64,000 nucleotides of DNA from Paracoccaceae bacterium (GCA_030148225.1 JASBTX010000002.1:147736-211735); one strand, 5' to 3'; shown: positions 1 through 9,125, counted from the first letter of the stretch. Translations and numbers: made by a program. The notes: a model not told the origin generated them from the letters alone.

Positions 1-96
1 GGCGGGGCTGGGGCGTTGTTGCGATATTGGTGCGAATTTTTTGAGAATTTTAGGATTGTACCCGATGGGTGAACAAATCCCGAAAAACCAAGGTTT

Positions 97-771
97 TTAT
101 TTATTTATCAGCAGTTTAGTGAACTTTTGCAGCAATTTCCGTTGGGGCGGCGCGGGCAATGCACCAGAAATTGCCGCATTGTTTCCCCGATATACCGGCC
201 GAATAAGGCGCGGCGCGGTCGATTTTGGCGTGGTCAGCGGCTTTTCCGCATTCGGGGCCAGATCGACGCGAAGTGCCGGAAAAAGCTCGATCAATTCGTT
301 GCGCACATCATCACAAAGCGACCCGACACTGACATCGCCCGGATGAAAACACTCGGACCAGACGCCGCTGCTTTCGATGATTTCGTGCTGGTCGAACATG
401 AGGTGATAATATTCGACGAATACACGTTTTTCACGGCGCACCTGTGTGCCGTTTTCAAGGTATTTGGCTGCCGCCAGCACCTCGGAATCTTCGAACAGCA
501 TCTCGATCTCGCCGACGCTGAGATGGATACGGTGCATCGGTGACACCCAGAAATCGCGCGTTGCGCCGAACGTGCCTGCCTGAATGCGGATCGGGGCCAT
601 GCGCCCGAAACCCGGAATGATGGTGCGGCTGACGCAGCGAATGGGCTGCATCCCGCTATCGAGCGTGCGAATGCGCATGCCCCTGTCCAGATCCTCGATG
701 GCAACCTCGCCATGCTCGGCCTCGATCATCGTACCTTTGACAAAACACGTCACGCGCCGGCCCACCCACAC
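97..771 (-). CDS. Orphan Hint-domain protein (probable remnant of a Hint-tailed surface protein)
   Basis: The 224 residues are almost all Hint domain (Hedgehog/intein type, Hint_2-like). The nucleophile-type Cys is residue 9 (TCFVKGTMI), followed by GEVAIEDL, the second block SPMHRI and the tail block FDQHEI...ECFHPGD. The two larger genes downstream carry the same domain at their C-termini behind RTX repeats; this copy has no passenger. The start is a GTG with no visible Shine-Dalgarno. In-frame codons continue ten residues upstream to a stop at 799-801, so the N-terminal part appears lost. Hint domains catalyse Cys-dependent self-cleavage or ester formation; here activity is uncertain because SPQHR has become SPMHR. 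It may be a decaying fragment or a stand-alone Hint module. Confidence 0.7.
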   Translation of the reverse strand: MWVGRRVTCFVKGTMIEAEHGEVAIEDLDRGMRIRTLDSGMQPIRCVSRTIIPGFGRMAPIRIQAGTFGATRDFWVSPMHRIHLSVGEIEMLFEDSEVLAAAKYLENGTQVRREKRVFVEYYHLMFDQHEIIESSGVWSECFHPGDVSVGSLCDDVRNELIELFPALRVDLAPNAEKPLTTPKSTAPRLIRPVYRGNNAAISGALPAPPQRKLLQKFTKLLINK

Positions 772-1131
772 AGAATTGAAACGTTCAGGAACAGAGGATC
801 AACGCGGCCTGCGGGCACGGCAAAGCCGCCCGTTGGTACCGTGGCAATACCGGCATCCGCCCCGCATCGGGGGCTCGCCCATGCATCGGCTCTCATCGCA
901 TTGCCCGCCACGTGCCACTCTCCTCGTTCGGGTTTTGTCCGGCTGCGGCCGCGACGCTGACCCTTGGTCCTGTCCTCAGAGGCACGCTGGCAAATGGCAA
1001 CGACCGGTATTCAGGTCGGTTCCGATCCCCAGCAGCACCTACACTCACTCAACCCTTGCGTGACACAGCAATTTGACCAGCCTTGGGCAAACCTGTCCGG
1101 AACCTGTCTATTTTGAAGAAATTTTTGCGGC
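772..1131. other. Intergenic stretch without a convincing gene
   Basis: About 360 bases between the orphan Hint fragment and the terminator of the large RTX-Hint gene. Short open frames exist on both strands, but none has a ribosome site or recognisable product. The minus-strand frame of the Hint fragment is closed by a stop at 799-801. The stretch may be the eroded 5' part of the Hint gene. Confidence 0.5.
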
Positions 1132-1165
1132 ATGAAAAAGGGCCCGGGAGCAGACCGGGCCCTTT
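1132..1165 (-). terminator. Rho-independent terminator of the large RTX-Hint gene
   Basis: Perfect 11-base stem: AAAGGGCCCGG at 1137-1147 pairs with CCGGGCCCTTT at 1155-1165 around a 7-base loop. On the minus strand it is followed by a run of T (complement of 1135-1139). It lies 20 bases past the stop of the gene ending at 1186. Confidence 0.85.
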
Positions 1166-1185
1166 CAACGCCATGCCTGGCGGTT

Positions 1186-4100
1186 TTAGTCGTCGAGCAG
1201 GTCGGGATTTTCCGCCAGCATCTTGGTCTCGAACGCCTTGAGGCTGGTGCGCACCGAAGGACCGTAGGCAGAGACATCCATCGCCAGTTCGGGGAACAGC
1301 GTGTAGATCTCGTTGCGCACATCCTCGGAGAAGCTGCCGATCCCCATTTCGCCGGGGTGGAAGCTCTCGGATGGGGCACCGTCCGAGAAGACGATCTCGT
1401 GCTGGTCGAAGAGCATGTGGAAATACTGAACCTCTCCGCCTTCCTGACGGAAGATCGTGCTGTCGTTGATCAGCGACTTGGCTGTTGCCAGCGCCTCGCC
1501 TTTCTCGAACAGCAGTTCCAGCTGCCAGCCCTGCAGCAACACGCGGTGCTGTGGCGATACACGCAGATCGCGGGTATTGCCCAGCGTGCCCTTGCGGATC
1601 ACGATCGGCGCTAGGTCACCCTGGGCGGCCACGCGTGTGGCCCCGATCCAGCGGATGGACTGGAAGCCATTGTCCATCGTGCGGACCTTGTCGCCCTCCT
1701 CCAGATCTTCGATCGCCACCTCGCCACGATCCGTTTCGATCATGGTGCCGCGTACAAAGCAGGTGATGGCAAAGTTGATCGTCTCGAAGTTTTCGAAACT
1801 GATATCGCCGACCGTACCGCTTTCGTCGCCAGAGGTGATGGTGATCTTGCCTGGCTGACCAAGTGCAAGGATATCAGACAGTTGCAGCGTCTCGGACGGG
1901 CCAAAGTTGATGTTCGGATCACCGTTGTCAGGATCAAACACACCGACCGAGAAGTCGTCCAGCCCCGACACTTCGGTCGGATTGGCTGTTGTTGTCAGCG
2001 TGATGCGGTCATCGTCATCGGCATGCTCGTTGGCGACGAAATTCTCGACGCTGTCAACGGTATCCGTGCCACCGCTCTCGTTCTTGATGACAACGCCATC
2101 ACCATCATCATTGACCGTGACCCAGAACTCTTCATCGCCGGGCAGGCTGCTTGGTGTGGTTTCGGCATCATAGGTATCCTGACCCGAGCCGCCATCGACA
2201 TCATCGTCGCCTTCGCTGGCAATGACCGTGTCGTCGCCATGACCGAGCGCGATGTCATCGTCACCGGAGCCGCCGTCAACAGTGTCATCATCGATGCCCG
2301 CGTCGATGCTGTCATCGCCACTGTCACCGTAGATTTCATCATTGTCGTCTTCGCCGAGGATCGAGTCATCTCCGGCACCGCCATAAAGCAGGTCGTCGCC
2401 GTTATGCTCTTCCGGGTCGCCCCAGATCGGACGGTCGTCAGGGATGTTGACGGCCGGAATGTCGACACCGCCGATGATCAGGTCATCACCGGATGCGCCG
2501 AAGACCGTATCGCTGCCTTCACCGGCGACAACTGTGTCGTCGCCCTCACCGGCGTCGATCGTGTCGTCGTCGAGCCCGCCATCGATATCGTCATCGCCCG
2601 AGCCACCATCAATCGAGTCGGCATCGTCGCCTGTCGAGATGCTGTCGTCACCCGCCCCGCCATCGACCGAGTCGTTGTCGTCATTGGGATCGGGATCCGG
2701 CGCGACAAAGAGCGGGAACAGCGGATCAGTTGGATCGGGCTCGAACCCGTCATCGGGCAGCTGATCGGCGAGCGGACCGGAGGTGTCGATCGTATCGTCA
2801 CCCGAGCCGCCATCGATGCTGTCGTCACCGGAACCGCCTTCGATACTGTCATCGCCGGAACCGCCATCGATGCTGTCGTCCCCGGTGCCGCCATCGATGC
2901 TGTCATCGTCGCCGCCGCCGTCGATGCTGTCATCGCCCGAACCGCCGGTTACGGTATCATCACCGGAATTCGTCGTGATGGTGTCATCACCGCTGGAGCC
3001 GGTGACACTGTCATCGCCCGAGCCGGTTTCGATCTGTTCGATCTCGATGAACTCGACGGTGCTGCTGCCATCGGTGATGGTGCCCTCTTCCGGGGCGTTC
3101 AGCACAACCGTCAGGTCATCGCCGATATTCGACGCATCGATCGCATCGCCGCCATCATCCTCGGCGTCTTCACCGCCGATGATGCTGTCATCGTCGATCT
3201 CGTCGGTCAGCAGGAACGTGTCATCGCCGCTGTCGCCGTCGATGGTATCATCGCCGTCGTCACCGTCGATGGTGTCGTCGCCGCCATTGCCTTCGATGGA
3301 ATCGTCGCCCGTGGTGATCTTGTCGCCGCCCTGATTGGTGGGCGCGTTCGAGTCGTCATAGCCAAGGATCATTTCCTCGCCGAACTCTTCACCATCAACG
3401 ATGCCGTCGGGGCCGACGGGCAGGATCAGGTCCTCGATTTCCGAGAACTCGATGGTGAATGTGCCATCGCTGTTCGACACCACAGCCGTGCCCGAGGTGG
3501 AATCGCCGTCCGGGTCGGTCGTCTGACTGATCGAGATCAGGTCAAAGCTGCTGAGGTCCAGCGTATCGACATCATCGCCTTCGGTGTTGCCGTCCACGAC
3601 AATGGTTGACGAGCCCGAAGAGCTGGCCTGAGCCGTGTCGATGATGAAGGTATCACGATCCGCACCGCCCGAGACGACATCGCCCGCGCCGGCGGTGATG
3701 GTGTCGTCGCCACCTTCGCCAAAGATGACGTCGTCATCGTCGCCACCGTCCAGAACGTCATCACCGCTGCCCACGGGGGCTGCAGGCACGTCAAAGAAGA
3801 TGTCCGAGATATGGACGCCGGTATTGCCGCTGCCGGCGTTGACGTGATCAACCTCGATCCGTGCAACCGGGCCCGGAATCTCGACCAGGACCGAGTTGTC
3901 GCCTTCATCGGGATCAACGCCTCCCGTGCCATGATGCAGCGCGGTATCATCACCCGACTGGCTGTCGGTATCGCTGAGGATCAGGTCGCCGCCTGCGGTC
4001 AGTTCGACAGGGATCAGATTGCCCGAGGAGTCATATGCACGGACCGTAATCTGGCCCTTGTTGGCATCGATATCGGTGATCGTAAAGTCAACGTTTTCAA

Positions 4101-5391
4101 CATCCTGGCTGAATTCAAAGACATAAGTGCCGTCACCCTCGCCGCTGGTGCCCAGTGACCAGAGGCTGGAATTGTCGTCAACCGTTTCGCTGCCGCCATC
4201 GATTCCGTCGACAAAGATCTCGTCATCCGAGAACTCGCTGTCGAGGTCGCTGGATGCGGTGGTAGGTGTGGTAACCGTTACCGTGACCTGGCCAGTGGTC
4301 TGGCTGAAGGTCATGCCCGACAGATCATCGCCATCATCGATTTCATCAGTGCCGTGCGTACCGGAACTGCCGTGGGTGCCCTTAGAGCCATGGGTACCAG
4401 AGGTTCCGTGGGTACCAGAAGTACCATGTGTGCCAGAAGTACCGTGGGTGCCCGAGGTGCCGTGGGTGCCTTTGGAACCATGGGTGCCGGATGTGCCATG
4501 GGTGCCCTTGGATCCCGATCCGCCGGTGCCGCCGTCCGGGTCATCCAGATCCGACCAGTTGAAGCTTTCGCGGGTTGTAACGCTGTCGCCGGGGTTGGAG
4601 TCGCCGTAGATCGTGTCTTCGCCGTCCGAGCCCATGATGCTGTCATCGCCCGAGCCGCCATAGACGAGGTCGTCGCCCGAGCCGGCCTCGATGCTGTCAT
4701 CACCGGCATAGCCTGCAATCACATCGTCGTCGCCATCAGCACCGTCAATGCTGTCGCCATCCGCATCGACATATTCGGGATCGGACAGCATGAGGTCATT
4801 GCCGGCGGTACCGTCAACAATATCGTTGTTGGGTGTGTGAGGTCCGGTAGTGTAGACGAGGTTTTCGACATCATCGAATTCGAGCGTCGTGCCGTCCTGG
4901 AAATGGATGACACCAGAATCGTCGTCACCGCCCGAGAACACGACCGTATCAACACCACCGGTGACATAAAGCGTGTCACCATGGACGCTGCCGCCCGAAC
5001 CTTTGCTCCCTGAGCCACCCGAACCTTTGCTCCCCGAGCCGCCGGTACCAGAGCCGCCGGTTCCCGTGCCGCCGCTGCCGCCATCCACATAGTCGCCCGC
5101 CCCCGCATAGAGCAGGTCGCGGCCAGAGCCGCCAAAGAGGCTGTCGCCCGCATCATCGTCCGATGCATCCAGATTGCCGGCATAGAGGATATCGTCGCTG
5201 CCGCCGCTGCCACCATAGATGAGATCGGCACCAGCACCGCCGACAAGCGTATCGGTTCCCTTGCCGCCATCGAGCGTGTCATTGCCCTGATTGCCGAAAA
5301 TCAGATCAGAGCCCTTGTTGCCCTCGATCCGGTCGTCATGCACCGTACCGTCAAGAGTGTCTTTTCCGGAGCCACCGTAGATATTCGCCAT
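1186..5391 (-). CDS. RTX-repeat protein with collagen-like tract and C-terminal Hint domain
   Basis: A 1401-residue acidic protein. The start at 5391 (MANIYGGSG) has GAGGA placed just upstream; a longer frame to 5430 lacks this. From residue 5 on it is made of glycine/aspartate nonapeptides (GGxGxDxxx variants such as GDDSIDGGSGDD), the calcium-binding beta-roll repeats of RTX exoproteins. Residues 287-349 are 21 uninterrupted Gly-X-Y triplets rich in Thr, His and Ser. Non-repeat segments near residues 365-560 look like carbohydrate-binding or adhesin-type beta domains. The Hint domain starts at Cys1211 (TCFVRGTMI) with SPQHRVLLQG downstream. RTX proteins are usually exported by type I secretion; no transporter lies nearby. 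A secreted or surface-attached adhesin or toxin-like protein processed by Hint is the likeliest role, but the substrate is unknown. Confidence 0.85.
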   Translation of the reverse strand: MANIYGGSGKDTLDGTVHDDRIEGNKGSDLIFGNQGNDTLDGGKGTDTLVGGAGADLIYGGSGGSDDILYAGNLDASDDDAGDSLFGGSGRDLLYAGAGDYVDGGSGGTGTGGSGTGGSGSKGSGGSGSKGSGGSVHGDTLYVTGGVDTVVFSGGDDDSGVIHFQDGTTLEFDDVENLVYTTGPHTPNNDIVDGTAGNDLMLSDPEYVDADGDSIDGADGDDDVIAGYAGDDSIEAGSGDDLVYGGSGDDSIMGSDGEDTIYGDSNPGDSVTTRESFNWSDLDDPDGGTGGSGSKGTHGTSGTHGSKGTHGTSGTHGTSGTHGTSGTHGTSGTHGSKGTHGSSGTHGTDEIDDGDDLSGMTFSQTTGQVTVTVTTPTTASSDLDSEFSDDEIFVDGIDGGSETVDDNSSLWSLGTSGEGDGTYVFEFSQDVENVDFTITDIDANKGQITVRAYDSSGNLIPVELTAGGDLILSDTDSQSGDDTALHHGTGGVDPDEGDNSVLVEIPGPVARIEVDHVNAGSGNTGVHISDIFFDVPAAPVGSGDDVLDGGDDDDVIFGEGGDDTITAGAGDVVSGGADRDTFIIDTAQASSSGSSTIVVDGNTEGDDVDTLDLSSFDLISISQTTDPDGDSTSGTAVVSNSDGTFTIEFSEIEDLILPVGPDGIVDGEEFGEEMILGYDDSNAPTNQGGDKITTGDDSIEGNGGDDTIDGDDGDDTIDGDSGDDTFLLTDEIDDDSIIGGEDAEDDGGDAIDASNIGDDLTVVLNAPEEGTITDGSSTVEFIEIEQIETGSGDDSVTGSSGDDTITTNSGDDTVTGGSGDDSIDGGGDDDSIDGGTGDDSIDGGSGDDSIEGGSGDDSIDGGSGDDTIDTSGPLADQLPDDGFEPDPTDPLFPLFVAPDPDPNDDNDSVDGGAGDDSISTGDDADSIDGGSGDDDIDGGLDDDTIDAGEGDDTVVAGEGSDTVFGASGDDLIIGGVDIPAVNIPDDRPIWGDPEEHNGDDLLYGGAGDDSILGEDDNDEIYGDSGDDSIDAGIDDDTVDGGSGDDDIALGHGDDTVIASEGDDDVDGGSGQDTYDAETTPSSLPGDEEFWVTVNDDGDGVVIKNESGGTDTVDSVENFVANEHADDDDRITLTTTANPTEVSGLDDFSVGVFDPDNGDPNINFGPSETLQLSDILALGQPGKITITSGDESGTVGDISFENFETINFAITCFVRGTMIETDRGEVAIEDLEEGDKVRTMDNGFQSIRWIGATRVAAQGDLAPIVIRKGTLGNTRDLRVSPQHRVLLQGWQLELLFEKGEALATAKSLINDSTIFRQEGGEVQYFHMLFDQHEIVFSDGAPSESFHPGEMGIGSFSEDVRNEIYTLFPELAMDVSAYGPSVRTSLKAFETKMLAENPDLLDD
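4345..4533 (-). repeat. Collagen-like Gly-X-Y tandem repeat inside the RTX-Hint gene
   Basis: 21 consecutive Gly-X-Y triplets, mostly alternating GTH and GTS with three GSK and one GSS, ending GTD. At the DNA level it is a degenerate 18-base tandem array (ggtgcc/ggtacc-type units), so copy number may vary. No proline is present. A separate Gly/Ser-rich linker with GSGSKGSGG units is encoded at about 4996-5085. Confidence 0.85.
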
Positions 5392-5567
5392 TAACCTATC
5401 CTCGTTACCAGTTCGCAGACATCCGCCCATGCGCGCGTCAGATAGGTTTTAACTGTCCGATCGCCTGCATAATGACTGCAAATTTATAGTATTTTATGGG
5501 CTTAATGGTTCTTAATAGGTATTATAGCAAAGTTTTTATTGTAAATTTGCACTTAATAATTTAGAAG

Positions 5568-5605
5568 TTCGAAACAAAGAAGACTGTGCAAAAAGATTGT
5601 TTCCA
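5568..5605. promoter_or_regulatory. Inverted GAAACAA repeat in the divergent Hint/regulator promoter region
   Basis: TTCGAAACAAAG at 5568-5579 faces ATTGTTTCCA at 5596-5605, the latter ending two bases before the ATG of the gene at 5608. The right arm is the exact reverse complement of a motif found three times upstream of the second RTX-Hint operon (9126-9241). The 216-base gap between the divergent genes is AT-rich and must hold both promoters. Binding by the adjacent regulator-like protein is an inference. Confidence 0.5.
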
Positions 5606-5607
5606 AT

Positions 5608-6480
5608 ATGAAAAATGTCGTCCGAATCAAGCAATCCGGTGGCTTTCGTCTGGCGTATTCGGAACAATTTCTGGTCGAAGAACTGCTGCCGGAGGCCAAA
5701 TTTTCGTCCGATCAGGACTTTGCCAGCTTTCAGATTCAGACGCTCAAAGGTCTGCACCGCCCCTTTGCGGCGGATGCGTTTTCGGCGATTCAGTGCGAAC
5801 TGGACAGCAACCAGATGATCGCGGGCGCCAGCCGTACCGTCTTTTACAACATGGGCGAGAACGAGCTGGATACATACAGGCGCGTGCAGCATCTGGACGT
5901 GACCCGCCCGGCGATATTCCGCAATGTCGGGACGGCCATTTTCAACACCGACTTCCGCAGCCTTGCGAAATGGCAGCAAACCCCGTTTTTCGAGGATTAC
6001 TACAAGCCCCTGAATATGCTGCACACGATCAGCCTGGCCTATGCCATGCCTTTCATGATGCGGGGTCGGGTGCAGCTGACCTATTTTCGCGAAATCGGCA
6101 AACAGTTCGAGGCCAGCCTGACAAAGGACGAGGTCGAGTTTCTGTCGATCCCGTTTTTCTATGCATGGGCCTATCGCTGGGGCATCATCGACGAGGCGGC
6201 TATTCGCGCATGGTTTCACCTGATGGTGCGGCGCACGCCGACCCAGCTTTTCCTGTTGCGCTCGCTGGTGGGCATGCAGCGCTATTCATTGGCGTTTCTG
6301 GCAGAAAAATTCGGCATCGCGACGCGCATGGCCAATCACCATTTCGCCGAGGTCTACGATTCCATCCTGCCCCTGCTGGACACGGCCGAGATCGAGGGTA
6401 ATGCATCGAAAATGGTCGATCTGGCGCAGGCCTATCAGTTTCTCAGATTCGTCGGCCCCTACAAGCCACGCCGCGACTAG
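5608..6480 (+). CDS. Putative transcriptional regulator with divergent LuxR-type HTH
   Basis: A 290-residue soluble protein between two oppositely oriented RTX-Hint genes. Residues about 210-255 (TPTQLFLLRSL...LAEKFGIATRMANHHFAEVY) follow the spacing of a LuxR-type helix-turn-helix: a T/E-start helix, xIAxxLGIS-like turn and recognition helix with Asn-His. The first 200 residues have alternating strand/helix character compatible with a sensor domain, but no family was recognised. The gene converges with the 6477-8831 gene; their stop codons overlap in the palindrome CTAG at 6477-6480. Its position and the shared GGAAACAAT motif suggest that it controls the flanking Hint genes and itself. Assignment as a regulator rests only on the C-terminal pattern. 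Confidence 0.55.
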   Translation: MKNVVRIKQSGGFRLAYSEQFLVEELLPEAKFSSDQDFASFQIQTLKGLHRPFAADAFSAIQCELDSNQMIAGASRTVFYNMGENELDTYRRVQHLDVTRPAIFRNVGTAIFNTDFRSLAKWQQTPFFEDYYKPLNMLHTISLAYAMPFMMRGRVQLTYFREIGKQFEASLTKDEVEFLSIPFFYAWAYRWGIIDEAAIRAWFHLMVRRTPTQLFLLRSLVGMQRYSLAFLAEKFGIATRMANHHFAEVYDSILPLLDTAEIEGNASKMVDLAQAYQFLRFVGPYKPRRD

Positions 6481-8831
6481 GCGGCCTCCATCCACATGGT
6501 TTTGGCCAGCATTTCCGCCTCGAATGACCGCAGGCTGAAACGGGCAGCGGGGCCAAACTCGCTCAGATCTTTGCGCAACGCCGGGAAGAGTTCGTAGATC
6601 TCGTCACGCACCTCTTCCTCGAGGACCGACATGCTCTGCTGACCGGGGTGGAAGCTCTCTGACGGCGCGTCCTCGGCATAGATGATTTCGTGGCTGTCAA
6701 AGAGGATGTGGAAATATTCGACCTCGCCACCGGGGCGACGATAGATCGTGTCACCGTTGATCAGGTCCTTGGCGGCTGCCAGCACCTCGCCCTCGCCAAA
6801 CAAAAGCTCGGCCTGCCAGCCTTCGATCAGCATCCGGTGCTGCGGCGAAACCATGAGATCACGCGCGTTGCCCAGCGCGCCCTTGGTGATGCAGATCGGG
6901 GCCATCTCGCCCTCGGCCTTGACCTTGCGCGATCCGATCCAGCGGATTTTCTGCAGCCCGTTATCGCGGGTCATGACCTGATCACCGACCCTGAGGTTTT
7001 CAACGAGCACGCGGCCCTTGTCGGTTTCAATACCCGTTCCGTCAGCGAAACAGACAAAGATGATGCGCTCGATATCCTCGAAATAAAGCTGCGTGCCATC
7101 CTTGAAATAGATCGTGCCGTCATCGGCGCTGGTATAGACGATGGAATCGAGGTTTTCCTTGCTCTCAAAGACGCTGAGCCGGTCGCCATAGCCCGATTCA
7201 AAGCCCTCGCCGCCATAGACACGGTCACCGCCCCCGGCACCGATCCTGTCATTGCCGTCACCGCCATAAAGGACATCACCTGTCGAGCCGTCACCAGCCT
7301 GGTTGTCCACCGTGGCCGAACCGCCGAACATCGTGTCATTGCCCGACCCGCCATAGATCGAATCCGTGCCTTCATCGCCATAGAGGTAGTCGTCGCCACT
7401 GCCGCCGACGAGGTAGTCGTTGCCATTGCCGCCAAAGAGGAGATCGCCAAAGAAGTCATTGCCGCCATAGACGGTGTCATTGCCCTGCCCGGCATAGGCA
7501 ATATCCGGACCGCCGCCCATATCGATGATATCATTGTCACCGTCATTGCCGTCGATACTGTCGCCCTGATCGTCGGCATAGCCGGGCACGTAGACATCGC
7601 TGAAAAAGGTCCCGTTGACCGTGCCGTCGCTCAGGTCAGGCGACCACTGGACATCCTCGATCTCGGTAAAGGTTAGGGTGTTGCCATCCTTGTAATAGAC
7701 CGTACCCGCCTCATTGGCGCCGCCGGAATAGATGATGCTGTCGATCCCGCCCTGGACATAGAGCGTATCCAGATCCGTGCCCGTCGCGCCACCGTCGACA
7801 TAGTCACCCCGCCCGGCATAGAGGATATCCGAGCCACCCCCGGCAAAGAGGCTGTCGCCAAAATCCTCGTCAATATTGGCGCTATCACCCGAAAAGAGGA
7901 TGTCATCGCCCTTGCTGGTGGTGATGACATCGAAACCGGCGCCGCCATAGATAAAGTCGTTGTCTACGCCGGTGGTAATGATGTCATCGCCGCTGCCGCC
8001 TTCGACACTTCCGCCACCATCGCCGGCATCGATCGTGTCGGCACCAACCCCGCCGAAAATCTGATCAAAACCATCGCCGCCCTGGATACTGTCGTCACCG
8101 GTGCCGCCATAGAGGATATCGTTGCCCGAGCCGCCGTCGAGGCTGTCATTGCCCTGGCCGCCATAGACCGTATCGTTATCATTGCCGGCATCGATGGTAT
8201 CGTCACTGAGACCGGCAAAGATGGTATCGTCACCACCACCGCCAAAGATGATATCCGTAAAGCCATCGGCACCGTCGATGGAGTCGCCATCTGTGTCGTA
8301 ATAGCCGATCCCCATATTCTCGGCTGCGGAGGTGCCATCGACGGTCACGGTCGGACCGTCCCAGCTCATGTCGATCCGGTCCGCGACCATGCCGGAATCA
8401 TCTGAATTGACAGAATCGAGCGTGATACTCTCGATCAGTTTCGACTGGAGCAGCGTGACATCCGGCCCGGCCGTGTACTCGGGGGCCATGTAGACATCAC
8501 CATTGGCCAGCTGGATCACCACGGCGGTAAAGAGGCCCGTCGTGCCGTCGACGAATGTGACGGTGGCGTTGTAGACCTGAAGCGAATCCAGGGCATAGGC
8601 CGTGCTGCCGATGGTCAGCGTTTCGGGTGTCGCGCCGTTGTCATCATCCGCCAGCGTGTTGTCGGCATTGGCGTCATTAGCCGTCGCGTCGACCTGTGAT
8701 CCGTAAAGCGGGTCAAGCGCGGTGCCATATGTCCCGAGGAGCGCGGCGGCATTTTCCGAAATGCCGTTCGTCTCGGTAGGGTCTATGTCGGCAAAGTTAC
8801 CGAAATAGAGAAGTGTGTAGGTCAGTGCCAT
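6477..8831 (-). CDS. RTX-repeat protein with C-terminal Hint domain
   Basis: 784 residues. The N-terminus (MALTYTLLYFGNF) is a form I associate with roseobacter Hint-tailed proteins. It is followed by about 170 residues without repeats, then RTX beta-roll units (GGSGNDTMFGGS and the like) over residues about 185-540. The Hint domain begins at Cys594 (VCFADGTGIE), with SPQHRMLIEGW and FDSHEI...SFHPGQ. It is a close architectural relative of the 1186-5391 gene but lacks the collagen-like tract. The start overlaps the stop of the upstream 84-residue gene (ATGA at 8828-8831 region), so the two are translated in coupling. Probably secreted and calcium-stabilised; function unknown. Confidence 0.85.
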   Translation of the reverse strand: MALTYTLLYFGNFADIDPTETNGISENAAALLGTYGTALDPLYGSQVDATANDANADNTLADDDNGATPETLTIGSTAYALDSLQVYNATVTFVDGTTGLFTAVVIQLANGDVYMAPEYTAGPDVTLLQSKLIESITLDSVNSDDSGMVADRIDMSWDGPTVTVDGTSAAENMGIGYYDTDGDSIDGADGFTDIIFGGGGDDTIFAGLSDDTIDAGNDNDTVYGGQGNDSLDGGSGNDILYGGTGDDSIQGGDGFDQIFGGVGADTIDAGDGGGSVEGGSGDDIITTGVDNDFIYGGAGFDVITTSKGDDILFSGDSANIDEDFGDSLFAGGGSDILYAGRGDYVDGGATGTDLDTLYVQGGIDSIIYSGGANEAGTVYYKDGNTLTFTEIEDVQWSPDLSDGTVNGTFFSDVYVPGYADDQGDSIDGNDGDNDIIDMGGGPDIAYAGQGNDTVYGGNDFFGDLLFGGNGNDYLVGGSGDDYLYGDEGTDSIYGGSGNDTMFGGSATVDNQAGDGSTGDVLYGGDGNDRIGAGGGDRVYGGEGFESGYGDRLSVFESKENLDSIVYTSADDGTIYFKDGTQLYFEDIERIIFVCFADGTGIETDKGRVLVENLRVGDQVMTRDNGLQKIRWIGSRKVKAEGEMAPICITKGALGNARDLMVSPQHRMLIEGWQAELLFGEGEVLAAAKDLINGDTIYRRPGGEVEYFHILFDSHEIIYAEDAPSESFHPGQQSMSVLEEEVRDEIYELFPALRKDLSEFGPAARFSLRSFEAEMLAKTMWMEAA

Positions 8832-9085
8832 CAGGCCGCGCCTTTGAGGCCCGCCGACATGTCATCGAAGATTGCGACAGGAACCAGACCGGACAGGCGC
8901 TGAAACCTGCCGGGCATGGTGTAGATCAGTGATGGTCCTGCGCGCCGGTAGCGCCGCGCCATGCGGCCCTTGGCCCGGCAGGTCACAAAACCTGACGTCG
9001 GGCGTTCCGCCCCTGCGACAGGGGCTGCTGATTGCGCATCTTCGCGGCGCAGTACGGCCGCTGTTTTTGTTGGGTGCCCACCCAT
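8831..9085 (-). CDS. Small hypothetical protein coupled to the RTX-Hint gene
   Basis: 84 residues starting MGGHPTKTAAVLRRED. The ATG at 9085 is preceded by GGAGG with five to six bases spacing, which decides against a longer TTG start at 9100. The stop overlaps the ATG of the 784-residue RTX-Hint protein. It has no signal peptide or membrane segment. The middle is basic (RAKGRMARRYRRAG) and the C-terminal half hydrophobic-amphipathic. Strict coupling suggests a partner role, such as a chaperone, export helper or regulator of the Hint protein. No family was recognised. Confidence 0.65.
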   Translation of the reverse strand: MGGHPTKTAAVLRREDAQSAAPVAGAERPTSGFVTCRAKGRMARRYRRAGPSLIYTMPGRFQRLSGLVPVAIFDDMSAGLKGAA

Positions 9086-9125
9086 TTTTGCCTCCACCAA
9101 TTCATGGCGTTTCCGCCTGTTGACG

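Noticed and set aside
1..96. Terminator after the orphan Hint gene (AAAACC/GGTTTT near 80-100)
   Set aside because: The hairpin would have a two-base loop and weak A-T stem; not convincing.
1882..3609. 575-residue plus-strand open frame
   Set aside because: It is the antisense shadow of the RTX repeats; its regular Val/Ile/Ala/Asp pattern mirrors the GDD-type codons, and it has no ribosome site.
4351..4533. CRISPR-like appearance of short direct repeats
   Set aside because: The units are 18 bases without unique spacers, lie within an intact reading frame and encode Gly-X-Y triplets.
5536..6219. 227-residue minus-strand frame opposite the regulator gene
   Set aside because: Antisense to a frame with a sensible HTH-like C-terminus and proper position; the opposite frame has no recognisable features.
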